From NCBI RefSeq assembly GCF_035818675.1, contig NZ_JAYKZZ010000011.1, positions 259,009 through 323,008 on the forward strand: 64,000 nt of DNA, written 5' to 3'. A program made the translations under genes and the position numbers. The DNA comes from Parapedobacter flavus (GTDB taxonomy: Bacteria > Bacteroidota > Bacteroidia > Sphingobacteriales > Sphingobacteriaceae). The notes beneath the pieces are model-generated. The model was not told the DNA's origin and did not search any database. It saw only the letters and a list, made by a program, of their open reading frames with translations. Of the stretch, positions 43,150 through 53,085 are shown one piece after another (the stretch's first letter is position 1; every line of letters starts with the position of its first letter).

Positions 43150-44491
43150 AGTCCAAGTTATATGTCCTAAGAACAACGAATCAGAGCGAAGCTATATTAT
43201 TCAGTGTTTGCTGGGTGATTTTTTAGACGTAAAGTATGAGCTCATTTTCGACGACACTGCCAAAAATTATACTCTTGTCAGTGGGAATGGAAGAATTATT
43301 TTCGAAGATCATTTTTTTCGAAAATTCCCAAGCCCCCTAAGTTATCTTTCAGATAAAAATTTGCCACAGCAGCTTAAATGGTTAGAAAATGATTTGGGCG
43401 TAGGTCTTCCTATAATATTTGGAAACAATTCTTTTTCAATTACTGCTGATTCGGTTGTATGTGGACTAGATGTATTTGCCTCAGCCTTTTTCTTCTTGAG
43501 CAGGTGGGAAGAATATGTAATATCAGACAAAGCAATTACTGGCCGCTGTAACGAATATGCGTTATTTGTTGTTAAGAATAATTTATTTATGCGGCCGATC
43601 GTAAATGATTATGTAGAGTTTTTGCGACGGTTGTTATTCCATATAGGATTAGATATCCCAAATAGTAGGAAGGCCACGGAGGTTCTGTTAACTCATGACG
43701 TAGATTGGTGCTATTTAAGTAGCCAAAGAACATTGTTTCGGAATTTACAAAAACTTGCTTTCAAAGAAGGTAAATTAAAAAAGTCGTTGGTGGTGTTTAT
43801 AAGATATTATTACTATTACTTGCGGGGTGTGAATCCGTTTGATTCTTTTGATGATTTAATCAGAGTCAGTAAAGAGCACAATTTGCCTGTGTCATTTTTT
43901 TTTAAGGCATGTGAAGCAAACGAGGCAGGATTCACCTATACGCTAGCTCACCCCTTGGTAAAAAAAATGATACAGAAAGTTTTAAATAACGGATGTAACA
44001 TAGGGTATCATCCATCTGAAAACACCTTGGGAAATCCAAAGCAATTTCATTTGGAATTAGAACGCTTACAAAACGCAGTTGGTGAAAATGTAGTAAAAGG
44101 GGGAAGAACTCACCTACTTCTTTATAACAAGGATACATATGACTATTGGGAAAAGGAAGCCCTTCACTTTGATAGTGGGATGGGCTTTCAATATCATAAC
44201 GGTTTTAGATCCGGTGTTTGTTATCCGTATCGGATTTTTGACATTTACAAAAGGAAAGTTCTAAATCTAGTCCAAACCCCCTTTATTTTAATGGATACTG
44301 TTTTTCTGCGACGTGGCTCGACCCCTCACGACATTGAAAAAGAAGCTAAGTTGCTGATTGATACCGTGATTAAATACCGAGGCGTAGTATGCATGAATTG
44401 GCACAGTAATCTTTTCAATGTAATTGAAAGGCGTATATATAAAAAGCCGTATTTTAATATTCTTGAATATTTGTCAAAGAAGATAGTATGA
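43130..44491 (+). CDS. Polysaccharide deacetylase-like protein
   Basis: The protein has 453 residues. The N-terminal half (about 1-185) resembles an accessory domain (DUF7033 type) with TADSVVCGLDVFASAFFFLSRWEEY. The second half is the NodB-type deacetylase: THDVDW (about 190-195) contains the metal-binding aspartates, and IGYHPS (about 285-290) gives a histidine. The C-terminus has VCMNWHSN. It would remove an N-acetyl group from the glycan or its precursor, leaving a free amine, or act as a degenerate relative. It overlaps the previous gene by 20 bases. No signal peptide is apparent, so it may act in the cytoplasm on a lipid-linked or nucleotide substrate. Confidence 0.75.
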   Translation: MGQSLGRVQVICPKNNESERSYIIQCLLGDFLDVKYELIFDDTAKNYTLVSGNGRIIFEDHFFRKFPSPLSYLSDKNLPQQLKWLENDLGVGLPIIFGNNSFSITADSVVCGLDVFASAFFFLSRWEEYVISDKAITGRCNEYALFVVKNNLFMRPIVNDYVEFLRRLLFHIGLDIPNSRKATEVLLTHDVDWCYLSSQRTLFRNLQKLAFKEGKLKKSLVVFIRYYYYYLRGVNPFDSFDDLIRVSKEHNLPVSFFFKACEANEAGFTYTLAHPLVKKMIQKVLNNGCNIGYHPSENTLGNPKQFHLELERLQNAVGENVVKGGRTHLLLYNKDTYDYWEKEALHFDSGMGFQYHNGFRSGVCYPYRIFDIYKRKVLNLVQTPFILMDTVFLRRGSTPHDIEKEAKLLIDTVIKYRGVVCMNWHSNLFNVIERRIYKKPYFNILEYLSKKIV

Positions 44492-45447
44492 TTCCTTTGG
44501 TAAGCATTTCGTGCGCAACGTATAATCATGGAAGGTTTATACGGCAATGTTTGGACGGGTTCTTAATTCAAAAAGTGAATTTTCCGATAGAGATTTTGGT
44601 TCATGACGACGCATCTGTTGACGGCACTGCAGAGATTATTAAGGAATATGCAAATAAGTATCCACAAGTCATAAAGCCATTATGTCAAACTGAAAACCAA
44701 TTTTCAAGAGGTATAAACGTTACGCTAACTTATAATTTCAGTAGGGCGGAAGGCAAGTATATTGCATTGTGTGAAGGCGATGATTATTGGACAGATTCTT
44801 ATAAATTACAAAGGCAAGTAGATTTTCTAGAAAACAATCCGGAATTTTCGTTGGCATGCGGTGGGTTTATAAAAAGGATTGTCAACAGCGGAGAGGAGTA
44901 CATTGATGTTATTGATGATTATAAACTATTTCCGATTCGGAGAGACGGTGGTTTTGAATTTTCGTTAAACGACCTGCATAAAAAATGGTTAACAAAAACG
45001 CTTACCGTTATTTTCAGAAAGGATTTTTTGAATACAGACGATTTATTTCGGTTTAAATACTTAAGAGACACCCATCTATTTCATCAATTGATAAAAAAGG
45101 GGAAGGGGTTCTATTTTACAGAGCCTTTTGGAGTTTATCATGTTCATCAGGGGGGGATTCACAGTACTAAAATTGGCAGCGAAAGAGCTGATATTGCGTA
45201 TGAAATGCATAAGGAGTTATATGAGATTGTTGGAGATAACTACAGTAAACGTAAATTGTATGAAAAATCGATGAAAAAGTTAGCTCATGAAAGTAGCTCT
45301 AGGTACGCCATCAGACATTTTTTAACTCTTAGTTTTCGTGCAATGGGATTGGCAGATTCATTTTTCGAAATCATTAAGGTGTTCAAACTTATTTTTAAAA
45401 AGCTTTTTAGCTTTTTCATTAAAAAAGAAAACAATAAAGTGGTGTAA
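44488..45447 (+). CDS. Family 2 glycosyltransferase (1)
   Basis: The protein has 319 residues: start VSISCATYNHGRFIRQCLDGFLIQ, DDASVDGTAEI (nucleotide-binding aspartates), CEGDDYW as the DxD-type metal site. These are the GT-A/GT2 landmarks. A C-terminal basic, hydrophobic end (FLKLIFKKLFSFFIKK) suggests membrane contact. It is coupled to the deacetylase gene by a 4-base overlap. It probably adds one sugar to the undecaprenyl-linked repeat unit; donor and acceptor unknown. Confidence 0.9.
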   Translation: MIPLVSISCATYNHGRFIRQCLDGFLIQKVNFPIEILVHDDASVDGTAEIIKEYANKYPQVIKPLCQTENQFSRGINVTLTYNFSRAEGKYIALCEGDDYWTDSYKLQRQVDFLENNPEFSLACGGFIKRIVNSGEEYIDVIDDYKLFPIRRDGGFEFSLNDLHKKWLTKTLTVIFRKDFLNTDDLFRFKYLRDTHLFHQLIKKGKGFYFTEPFGVYHVHQGGIHSTKIGSERADIAYEMHKELYEIVGDNYSKRKLYEKSMKKLAHESSSRYAIRHFLTLSFRAMGLADSFFEIIKVFKLIFKKLFSFFIKKENNKVV

Positions 45448-45479
45448 TACTCAACCCTTATAATAAAAAAAACAATCCA

Positions 45480-46376
45480 ATGGCTGATGTTTCAATTGTA
45501 ATTCCCACGTTTAACGATAAATCATACTTAGAAAAAACCCTCAATTCGATATTGAATAGCAGCATGTTTCAAGGAGAAATTGAAATTATTGTCATCGATA
45601 ACGGATCTACGGACGGGACTGTCGAATTTTTGTCTAAAAAAGAAAGTATTATATTTCTACATGACACGCGTAATTTGAATAGCCCATATTCCTGCCGGAA
45701 TCGCGGGATAGAGGCTGCGACAGGGAGTGTTATTATTCTATTAGACGCAACCTGTGTCCCACACGCAGATTGGCTTAAAAATGGCGTAGCCTACCTTATT
45801 GAGAATAATGTTGACGTTGTAGGGGGGGACGTTCTTTTTGATTTCGAAGGTGAATTATCGGCGGCAAAAATATTTGACTCCTTAACCAATATAAGGATGA
45901 AGGAATCAATAGAAAATCGCGGGGTCGCAAAAACGGCAAACCTATTTATAAAGAAAAATGTATTTGAAGTTGCTGGGCTTTTTCCAGAGGGTGTGCGTTC
46001 TGGAGCTGACGTGCGATGGACACACAGGGTCTCCAAAATGGGATTAAAAATTCGGTTTTGTCGAGATTCAATAGTGTATAAACCGGCAAGAGGATTTAAG
46101 GAACTGATAAAAAAGCAATGGCGAGTTGGTCTTCATCAGCCCCTGATTTGGCGGGAATTAAGTAAAAAGTATAGTGTTTTTAGTTGTTTGAAAAAATTGA
46201 TTGTTCCGGTATCGCCAGTAAGTGTTAGGAGGTTATTACGTGAGAATGGAACTACGGACATGCAGGGTTATTACTTGAGAGTATGGTTTGTCGCTCAATT
46301 TGTTAAGAGCACGATGGCCGTTGCCAACATAGTGGGGATATTAAGATTAAAGAAGGCAAATGAAAAATACCATTAG
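45480..46376 (+). CDS. Family 2 glycosyltransferase (2)
   Basis: The protein has 298 residues: VSIVIPTFNDKSYLEKTLNSIL, IVIDNGSTDGTVEFL and ILLDATC as DxD-like site, followed by the NRG box SCRNRGIEAATGSV. A hydrophobic C-terminal half with KQWRVGLHQPLIWREL is shared by GT2 enzymes of O-antigen clusters. Donor and acceptor cannot be stated. The end overlaps the next gene by 17 bases. Confidence 0.9.
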   Translation: MADVSIVIPTFNDKSYLEKTLNSILNSSMFQGEIEIIVIDNGSTDGTVEFLSKKESIIFLHDTRNLNSPYSCRNRGIEAATGSVIILLDATCVPHADWLKNGVAYLIENNVDVVGGDVLFDFEGELSAAKIFDSLTNIRMKESIENRGVAKTANLFIKKNVFEVAGLFPEGVRSGADVRWTHRVSKMGLKIRFCRDSIVYKPARGFKELIKKQWRVGLHQPLIWRELSKKYSVFSCLKKLIVPVSPVSVRRLLRENGTTDMQGYYLRVWFVAQFVKSTMAVANIVGILRLKKANEKYH

Positions 46377-47457
46377 GTTATATGAGTTATTAGTTATAAG
46401 CGCTAATAAAGGGTTGCAACTACTTCAGCAGAATGGTGCAATGCCCTCAGGGCATAATGGCCCTTACAATGATCCCGAGACATCCGTAAGGAATACCTCA
46501 CATTGGTTAATCATATTTTTGAAAGCCTTGGAGATCTCAGCAGATAAGCAATTTGAAGATGCAGCAATTAAATGCTTAAAATATATCATGAGTTCTGATG
46601 CGAGACCACATGGATTTACATTTTGGCACCGCACCAAAAAAGGCAAAGACTCCACCAACGGTGTAATTGGTCAAGCTTGGGGAATTGAGGCGTTAGTTGA
46701 AGCATACAAGGTATTCGGTGAGAAGGAGATAATATCTCTTGCTTTAGATCTATTTAATCTTCATCCATATGACGAAAAGTTAAATGGCTGGAAAATTGTT
46801 GATATCGATGGTAAACATATAGGTTTTGATTATACATTCAATCATCAACTATGGTTTGCTGCAACTGGGGTTTTGTTGGAACAAGCGACTGGTAAATTGT
46901 TAAGAAGCGTTCAATCTTTTTTGGAAGCGTTACCGAGGAATCTTCAAATTTACCCAGATGGAATAATAAAACATGTCCCAACGCTATACTTAAAACACGG
47001 CATGATTGAAAAAATTAAAGCCAGCGCATTTGAGCTCAAACACCGTTTAGATTCGTCGAAGCACTTGTATTATAAGTCCGTTGGATACCACGGCTTTAAT
47101 TTGTATGCACTGAGTATAATTGACGAAACAGTGCCATCTTTAGAGATTTTTGAAGTCAGTAAGGTCAAAAAGGCTATGTCAGTATTAGAAATGAGTAATT
47201 TCGGCAATAATCTTGAGAAGAGTAAGTACGGTTACCCTTATAATCCTGCAGGAATCGAGTTAGCCTATGCATGTCAGAGAGTGGCCAAAGAAAAAGAAAG
47301 CAAACTCTGGATACAACAACAATTCGATAGGACGTTTGATTTAACGGCAAATTTAATGATAAAAGGCAAGCCGTTTGACGTTAATACTGCTGCTGCTAGA
47401 CTTTATGAAGCAGTTCGGTTAAAGGATGCTGAAATCGTTACCGACGGAAGAATATGA
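46360..47457 (+). CDS. Six-hairpin-type protein, function unknown
   Basis: The protein has 365 residues, mainly helical and without a signal peptide. The pattern of helix pairs (ISANKGLQLLQQNGAMPSGHNGPY, SVRNTSHWLIIFLKALEIS, GQAWGIEALVEAYKVFGEKEI) and aromatic-rich loops suggest an (alpha/alpha) toroid. It resembles archaeal AglQ-like or uronic-acid-processing proteins in general layout; I recognise no family firmly. It sits between two glycosyltransferase genes, with 17- and 4-base overlaps, so it should act with the glycosyltransferases. Possibilities: sugar epimerase/isomerase, or a hydrolase for proofreading. No catalytic residues are claimed. Confidence 0.5.
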   Translation: MKNTIRLYELLVISANKGLQLLQQNGAMPSGHNGPYNDPETSVRNTSHWLIIFLKALEISADKQFEDAAIKCLKYIMSSDARPHGFTFWHRTKKGKDSTNGVIGQAWGIEALVEAYKVFGEKEIISLALDLFNLHPYDEKLNGWKIVDIDGKHIGFDYTFNHQLWFAATGVLLEQATGKLLRSVQSFLEALPRNLQIYPDGIIKHVPTLYLKHGMIEKIKASAFELKHRLDSSKHLYYKSVGYHGFNLYALSIIDETVPSLEIFEVSKVKKAMSVLEMSNFGNNLEKSKYGYPYNPAGIELAYACQRVAKEKESKLWIQQQFDRTFDLTANLMIKGKPFDVNTAAARLYEAVRLKDAEIVTDGRI

Positions 47458-48641
47458 ATATATTAATTCTATCCAGTGTATTACCTGCTCCAATTGCAAC
47501 AAAAGCAAGGGAAAATGACGTTTTACTTAGAACTGCAGAATTTCACGAAAGTAAGTATACAGATGTAAAGTATTTTTTCGTTTTTGTCGTCCCTTATTCA
47601 AATTTTATACTTTCGCTGTTTTCAATAAAATGGAAGGATTTCCGGGTATTAAGAAAAAACAAATCTTATCATCATGAGGGCAAAAGAATTGAGGTAATAT
47701 CCGTTCCTTCATTTAAGTATGACACCAAATTTAAGCCGCTATTAATTAAGCTTGCTTTTTTTACCTACCAACGCAAGCTAGCCAAGATAATTAGTGCAAA
47801 TAATATCGATATAATTCATGCTCATAATGTAGGATCGGATGCGGGTATCGCGCATCAAATCCATAAAAGGTTTAAATTACCTTATATTGTTACTACTAGA
47901 GACATCCACCGGTCAAAAATAACAAGATTCGTCAGCAAAAATCTTAAGGATGCTAAGGCATTAATAAGCTTAAACAACAGTATTAAAACAATTGCTGATG
48001 GATATAATTCTAACTCGTATTTAATCCCGCATGGCATTGACGACAAGTTTTTGAATTTGTCTGTTTCATCTAAAGCCAATAGAGAAACCAAATTGAGGAT
48101 TGTTACAGTATGTAGGCTTCTTGATTGGAAGAATATAGATAAAGTATTATTGGCACTCAATGATTTTCAAGAAGATTTTTTATATCATATTTACGGAGAG
48201 GGCCCTGACCTTGCACGGCTTTCATCGATTTTGGAACAGTTAGACATTAAAGAAAAAGTGGAATTTAAAGGATACATTCCTTATGAGAAAGTACCTTCGA
48301 CACTCATGCAATACGATGTTTTTGTGCTTTTAAGCTTTCCTGAAACATTTGGGCGTATATTTGTTGAGGCGATGGCATGTGGGCTTCCAATCGTTTGTTC
48401 GAAAGGATGCGGTATGGATGGCTTTATTGAAAATAATATACATGGTGAGCTGATTGATCATAGATCCAAAGAGGATTTAGTGAAGTCACTCAATCATTTA
48501 TCTACAAACCAAGACTATAGAATAGAGCTGGGAAATAATGCAAGAAACCTTGCTGCGAGTTTCGCATGGGATTCTGTTGTGGATCAGTTAGACGATAAAT
48601 ACCGAAAATCTCTGGACGATAAGGAATATAATTTTGGGTGA
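47454..48641 (+). CDS. Family 4 (GT-B) glycosyltransferase (3)
   Basis: The protein has 395 residues with the GT4 layout. The N-terminal domain starts MNILILSSVLPAPIATKARENDV; the C-terminal GT1-type domain contains RIVTVCRLLDWKNIDKVL and the donor site FVLLSFPETFGRIFVEAMACGLPIVCSKGCG, with the E-x7-E motif (ETFGRIFVE). It transfers a sugar from a nucleotide donor. The following Wzy gene starts within its last codons. Confidence 0.9.
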   Translation: MNILILSSVLPAPIATKARENDVLLRTAEFHESKYTDVKYFFVFVVPYSNFILSLFSIKWKDFRVLRKNKSYHHEGKRIEVISVPSFKYDTKFKPLLIKLAFFTYQRKLAKIISANNIDIIHAHNVGSDAGIAHQIHKRFKLPYIVTTRDIHRSKITRFVSKNLKDAKALISLNNSIKTIADGYNSNSYLIPHGIDDKFLNLSVSSKANRETKLRIVTVCRLLDWKNIDKVLLALNDFQEDFLYHIYGEGPDLARLSSILEQLDIKEKVEFKGYIPYEKVPSTLMQYDVFVLLSFPETFGRIFVEAMACGLPIVCSKGCGMDGFIENNIHGELIDHRSKEDLVKSLNHLSTNQDYRIELGNNARNLAASFAWDSVVDQLDDKYRKSLDDKEYNFG

Positions 48642-49764
48642 CATCTTTTCATACCTTGTTTATCTATCACTATTGTTTGCCATCTTCGGTTTAACTAAAC
48701 TGGGGGCTAAATTAGTTGTGAATGATAGTAGGGTTCCAGATATCTTAAGAAATGACCGTTTAAACATTTTTCATTATTTAGCACTACTGTTAATTTGCAT
48801 AGTTGTAGGGTTTCGTAATAACGTCGGAACTGATTGGGCAAACTATGTAATGTGGTTTAATAGTATAGAGAAAAATCCCGCAATTAGCTTTGAAGATCAA
48901 AAATCAGAAATAGGATATTTTTGGTTGTCGAAATTGGTAGCGTTCCTCGGCGGAAATTATAACATTTTGTTTTTTTTTGTTGCGGGCATTTCATGGACCT
49001 TTTTGTTTAAAAGCTTTCACATCCGTGTAATTCCATTTATTTTATACTTTCTTTTTACTGATGAGTATTTCTTCAGTTCAATGAATATAGTTCGTCAGTT
49101 TTTGGCGCTGAGTATCTTTGTTTATTCGGTTAAATTCATCGCCAATAGGAATGTATTGTCATATGTATTATGTATTAGTCTGGCGGCATGTTTCCATTAT
49201 AGTGCGTCAATCTTGATTTTATTGTACTTCGTGCCATTCGGAAAACTGTATCATCGGACTGTCTGGCTATTGTTGTTTATTTTGTCCACATTATTGTCGA
49301 ACATTCCTGGATTGATTAACCACTTGTTAGCAATCTTCGTTAAGATTTCTTCAATTGTTCCTGTATTGGAGCACTATATAGGCTATCTATTGAAAGACAA
49401 GTTTGATGCTTCGAGATCAAATGTTAATCTTGGATATTTATTTAGGGTATGCGTGTCAGTATACATTATTTTCAAGAGTAAGGCAGTCATTGCTAAATAT
49501 CCTAAGACAAAGCCGTATTTTATATTATTTTTTCTTGGTGCAATTATTTATAATTTGTTTTACATGTATCCTTTGGTGACCCGGTTTAATCATTATTTAA
49601 CTATTATGAGGCCGGTTACGCTGGGTTTGGTCATATATAACGAGCTCCCAACTAGAAAGGGCATATTAATTGCTTTAGGTATAATTGTCTTGTATTTATT
49701 TTTATACAGTGTTATGATTTCGCAGGGTGTAAGCAATTCTGCTCCCTACCATTTCGATTTTTAG
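48634..49764 (+). CDS. EpsG-type Wzy polymerase
   Basis: The protein has 376 residues, with about ten hydrophobic helices. Motif GFRNNVGTDWANYVMWF (about 55-72) and FSSMNIVRQFLALSIF (about 150-165) fit the EpsG/Wzy family, which polymerises repeat units in the periplasm. The start is TTG 48634, overlapping the previous gene by 8 bases; no in-frame ATG lies nearby before the first helix. It completes the Wzx/Wzy pathway with the flippase at 36351. Confidence 0.85.
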   Translation: MGDIFSYLVYLSLLFAIFGLTKLGAKLVVNDSRVPDILRNDRLNIFHYLALLLICIVVGFRNNVGTDWANYVMWFNSIEKNPAISFEDQKSEIGYFWLSKLVAFLGGNYNILFFFVAGISWTFLFKSFHIRVIPFILYFLFTDEYFFSSMNIVRQFLALSIFVYSVKFIANRNVLSYVLCISLAACFHYSASILILLYFVPFGKLYHRTVWLLLFILSTLLSNIPGLINHLLAIFVKISSIVPVLEHYIGYLLKDKFDASRSNVNLGYLFRVCVSVYIIFKSKAVIAKYPKTKPYFILFFLGAIIYNLFYMYPLVTRFNHYLTIMRPVTLGLVIYNELPTRKGILIALGIIVLYLFLYSVMISQGVSNSAPYHFDF

Positions 49765-49784
49765 CGTATACCTGATGATTTCTA

Positions 49785-51986
49785 ATGACACGAAACGTAT
49801 TTCACGATATGATAAATTTAAAGTTTTCTTCTGTACTTTTCCTGTTTGCAATATTTATGAGCTCATGCTCGACGCTTAAAAGCCAGAATATAAGTCTAAA
49901 TAAAAAACCTACAATATCCACAGCTCCGAATTACAAGTTAACAGGAAATAATCCTGAAGCACTAACTGACGGTTTTGAAACGCAAGGCAATAAATTTTGG
50001 CAGCGTGAAACTTCTTTGGGTTGGACTAAAGTAAACGAGATTATAATTGACATAGACTTAAAGCAAGATCAGAATGTTGAATCGGTAAGTTTCAATACAG
50101 CGAGAGGTAGTAGCGCTGAAGTAAATTACCCGAAACATGTCTTTTTGTTTCTAAGTAATGACAAGAAGCAATATACTTTTTGCGGGGATATAGTTAAAAA
50201 CGACTCGAACGTTCCAGGAGGATATAAAGTCACAAAGTTTACTCTTGAAGGTATTGGATTAAATGGCAGATATGCAAAACTATTTGTTATTCCGCAGGGA
50301 AAATATGTCTTTTGTGACGAAGTGCAATTTTTCGGAGGAGAAAGATCAAATAGAAGGCAATCATCCGCAGAAACCATACCGTCGGCAGAAATAAGTTCTT
50401 TCGTTAATGATTTAATAGTTTTAGACCAAACCCAAAGTACACTTAACACTTACTTGGAAAGGGCAGGTATAAAAGATAGAGTGATGTATTCGAACTCGAC
50501 TGAATCGAGCGCGTCTACGCGAAAGAGGGATTTAGAAAGTTCCTATTACGATATGCGGCGAACACAATTACGGTCAAGGTTTAAAGAGACTCTTCTTGTA
50601 AACAAACTGGAGATATGGAAGGACGATCTTTTTGGAGAAGTTCCTGATAAAAACGATGCTAATTTGGTTTTTAATTTGAACCTTTTAAAAGGCGGAACTC
50701 AATATGGGGGGTTCCAAATTACAAACACGAGCGATAAGCCAAGTGAAGTAATTCTTAGTACTCAAGACGCAAATAGTGCCGTAGAGATTCGGCTTTTCTC
50801 GTTACCAACAATCGTTTCAAAAAATAATCAGTTTTTATCGGACCCGCTCCTTGAACTGTCGAATAATAGAAAAATAGCAATTGCACCAGGTAGGAGCGAG
50901 ATCATCGGTTTTTCGGTGAAAGGTTTGCGTGACGGGGTAACCTCTCCTAAAATAATTATAAAAGGTGTTCAAAGGGAGGAAGTGACTCTAAATGTTAGGG
51001 TCGTTGGTGATGCTGTGAAGACGAACGAGCTGTTGAATGCAAATGTATGGGCATATTTAGATTATCCACTGTTAAAGAATAGAGCACCTGCCGCTATAAA
51101 GGACTTAGAAAATCATCATATCAATACTACTGTTGTTAGAGCTAAATATATACCAAACCTTAATAGTAAAGATTTTATCAGTCTTAAAAAGTATATTAGT
51201 CAATTCTCTCAAAATAACAATATTCTATTGTTTATAAACTGGCAAAATAAGAAAAATTGGACTTTTGATCAGATGAAATTTATGTCTGATGGATGGAAAT
51301 CTACGTTTAAAGATTGGTATTTGACGATGTTGCAATCTTTGGAAAAAGAAGGGTATAAAAGCAGTCAGGTATTTTGGTACCCTTATGACGAAGTAAATGG
51401 TGACTATATAAATGAATTAATTGAATTTTCGAAGTGGGCAAAAAGTGAGATTCCCTCGCTTCAATTATTTGCTACTGTCATGAATAAAAGCGGTGCAAAG
51501 ATAATTCCATATGTTGATATCGCCCAGATAAAGGAGATTCTGGTTGCACAGAATAACCTTAAACCTCGGAAGCAATTATGGATTTACGAAGTTATCGAGG
51601 ATGCAAGTGATAAGTCTCCTTTAAAGGATTACAGGCAAATGGTTTGGAAGGCATTCTTTTATAACTCACATGGAGTTGGATTTTGGAATTATGCGGACAA
51701 TCGAAAAACAGAAAATCCAATCACTAGACATCATTCAGATTTAGATCGTGATTATACAGTTATATATACTGGTTCGGGCGGAGAAATCGTTTCTTCAAGA
51801 AGATGGGAAGCATTTAAGTTAGGGATCGAAGATTATCAGCTTTTAAACGCCCATAGTGAAAAGTTTGGTTTAGAAGCGACTAAGAAAAAAATAAGTAGAA
51901 TATTCAATACTAAAAACGGTTTCGAGTTAATAGGTCCAATTCGAGAAGAAATATTTGACGATATTTACAAATCGACAAGAAGGTAG
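49785..51986 (+). CDS. DUF4091 glycoside hydrolase-like lipoprotein
   Basis: The protein has 733 residues (725 from ATG 49809, which gives MINLKFSSVLFLFAIFMSSC, a strong lipoprotein signal). The N-terminal ~170 residues resemble a discoidin-like or F5/8-type fold (ALTDGFETQGNKFWQ). The central part is a TIM-barrel-like segment, and the C-terminal DUF4091 block is clear (RQMVWKAFFYNSHGVGFWNYADN, SSRRWEAFKLGIEDYQLL). Related proteins are glycoside hydrolases. A surface-exposed hydrolase encoded inside a capsule cluster may trim or release the polymer. Substrate unknown. Confidence 0.78.
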   Translation: MTRNVFHDMINLKFSSVLFLFAIFMSSCSTLKSQNISLNKKPTISTAPNYKLTGNNPEALTDGFETQGNKFWQRETSLGWTKVNEIIIDIDLKQDQNVESVSFNTARGSSAEVNYPKHVFLFLSNDKKQYTFCGDIVKNDSNVPGGYKVTKFTLEGIGLNGRYAKLFVIPQGKYVFCDEVQFFGGERSNRRQSSAETIPSAEISSFVNDLIVLDQTQSTLNTYLERAGIKDRVMYSNSTESSASTRKRDLESSYYDMRRTQLRSRFKETLLVNKLEIWKDDLFGEVPDKNDANLVFNLNLLKGGTQYGGFQITNTSDKPSEVILSTQDANSAVEIRLFSLPTIVSKNNQFLSDPLLELSNNRKIAIAPGRSEIIGFSVKGLRDGVTSPKIIIKGVQREEVTLNVRVVGDAVKTNELLNANVWAYLDYPLLKNRAPAAIKDLENHHINTTVVRAKYIPNLNSKDFISLKKYISQFSQNNNILLFINWQNKKNWTFDQMKFMSDGWKSTFKDWYLTMLQSLEKEGYKSSQVFWYPYDEVNGDYINELIEFSKWAKSEIPSLQLFATVMNKSGAKIIPYVDIAQIKEILVAQNNLKPRKQLWIYEVIEDASDKSPLKDYRQMVWKAFFYNSHGVGFWNYADNRKTENPITRHHSDLDRDYTVIYTGSGGEIVSSRRWEAFKLGIEDYQLLNAHSEKFGLEATKKKISRIFNTKNGFELIGPIREEIFDDIYKSTRR

Positions 51987-52040
51987 ATTCACCCTTAATA
52001 ACAATTTGGCTTTACACTATTATTAATACTGGATTATTGA

Positions 52041-53081
52041 ATGAAGAAGGTGCTATTTATCCTGAACAACGCCCCTAATTACCGTGATGTTTTTTTAAGA
52101 GAGCTTGGCAAACATGTAGACTTGACAGTGATGTCGAGGTTAGGGAAAAACATTGGGTTAAATAACCCGCAGAAGAGAGAAAACTATCGATTTATTGAAT
52201 TGAAAGAGCGCAAACTATTTGGTTTGTACTTAAACCCTATACAATTTACTTTTGCTTCGAAGGACTTTGACGTGCTTATCCTAGGAGTTGGTATCCGTGA
52301 ACCATTTGTGCTTTTGAACCTATTGCGGAAGGATGTTAGAAAAATATCATTCGGACACATCTATTCTTATAGAGATAATAAAATTAATAATATAGTTAGG
52401 CAGTGGTCATTTCGAAAATGTGATGCATATTTAGTTCACTCAGAGGCCGTGCGGAAGAGACTTCTGAAAGAGGTTGATAAACCTATTTATTCTTTTAATA
52501 ATACTTACTTTTATAAATTCGAAATCCAATATCTCCCTCTACCACCTAAAGATAACGGTCTAAATATACTTTGGGTTGGCCGCTACAGAACGGATAAACA
52601 TAAATTGCGGAATATAATCTATTTGCTTGATATAGCGTCCCGTAATTCACATATTAACCTCATGTTGGTAGGTACAGGCATGGTTGATGCATTGCGAAAC
52701 ACCAATATCTCCCACAATGTTGAGATTGTTGATGAAGTTTTTAATAATGATGAATTGAAGAAGTTATTTGAATGGAGTCATGTTGTGATGAATCCTGGGC
52801 ACATGGGGCTTCTAATTGCAAACGCTGGCCGGTTCGGGAGGGCAGTAATACTAGATAGTAAAACACCTCATTCTCCAGAAGTGCAATTAGCCTACGATGC
52901 TAATCAATTATTTATAGATTTCGATGATAAAAAGGAGGTTGACAAGTTAATTAGTGAGCTTAGTGATCCGACAAATACGTTTTTAAAAGAAAAGGGTGAA
53001 GAAATAGTTTCAGTTATGAAACAAAAATATAATATAGAATATATGCTTTCGCAATTTTTATCTGCGATTAACGAGAGTTAA
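52041..53081 (+). CDS. Glycosyltransferase, GT-B fold (4)
   Basis: The protein has 346 residues. N-terminal ILNNAPNYRDVFLRELGK and GHIYSYRDNKINNIVRQW; C-terminal region ILWVGRYRTDKHKLRNIIYLLDIA is the GT4 donor-binding core. The usual E-x7-E motif is degenerate (NPGHMGLLIANAGRFGRAVIL), which places it in a distant GT4-like group. Substrate unknown. Spacing to the next gene is 4 bases. Confidence 0.8.
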   Translation: MKKVLFILNNAPNYRDVFLRELGKHVDLTVMSRLGKNIGLNNPQKRENYRFIELKERKLFGLYLNPIQFTFASKDFDVLILGVGIREPFVLLNLLRKDVRKISFGHIYSYRDNKINNIVRQWSFRKCDAYLVHSEAVRKRLLKEVDKPIYSFNNTYFYKFEIQYLPLPPKDNGLNILWVGRYRTDKHKLRNIIYLLDIASRNSHINLMLVGTGMVDALRNTNISHNVEIVDEVFNNDELKKLFEWSHVVMNPGHMGLLIANAGRFGRAVILDSKTPHSPEVQLAYDANQLFIDFDDKKEVDKLISELSDPTNTFLKEKGEEIVSVMKQKYNIEYMLSQFLSAINES

Positions 53082-53085
53082 AACG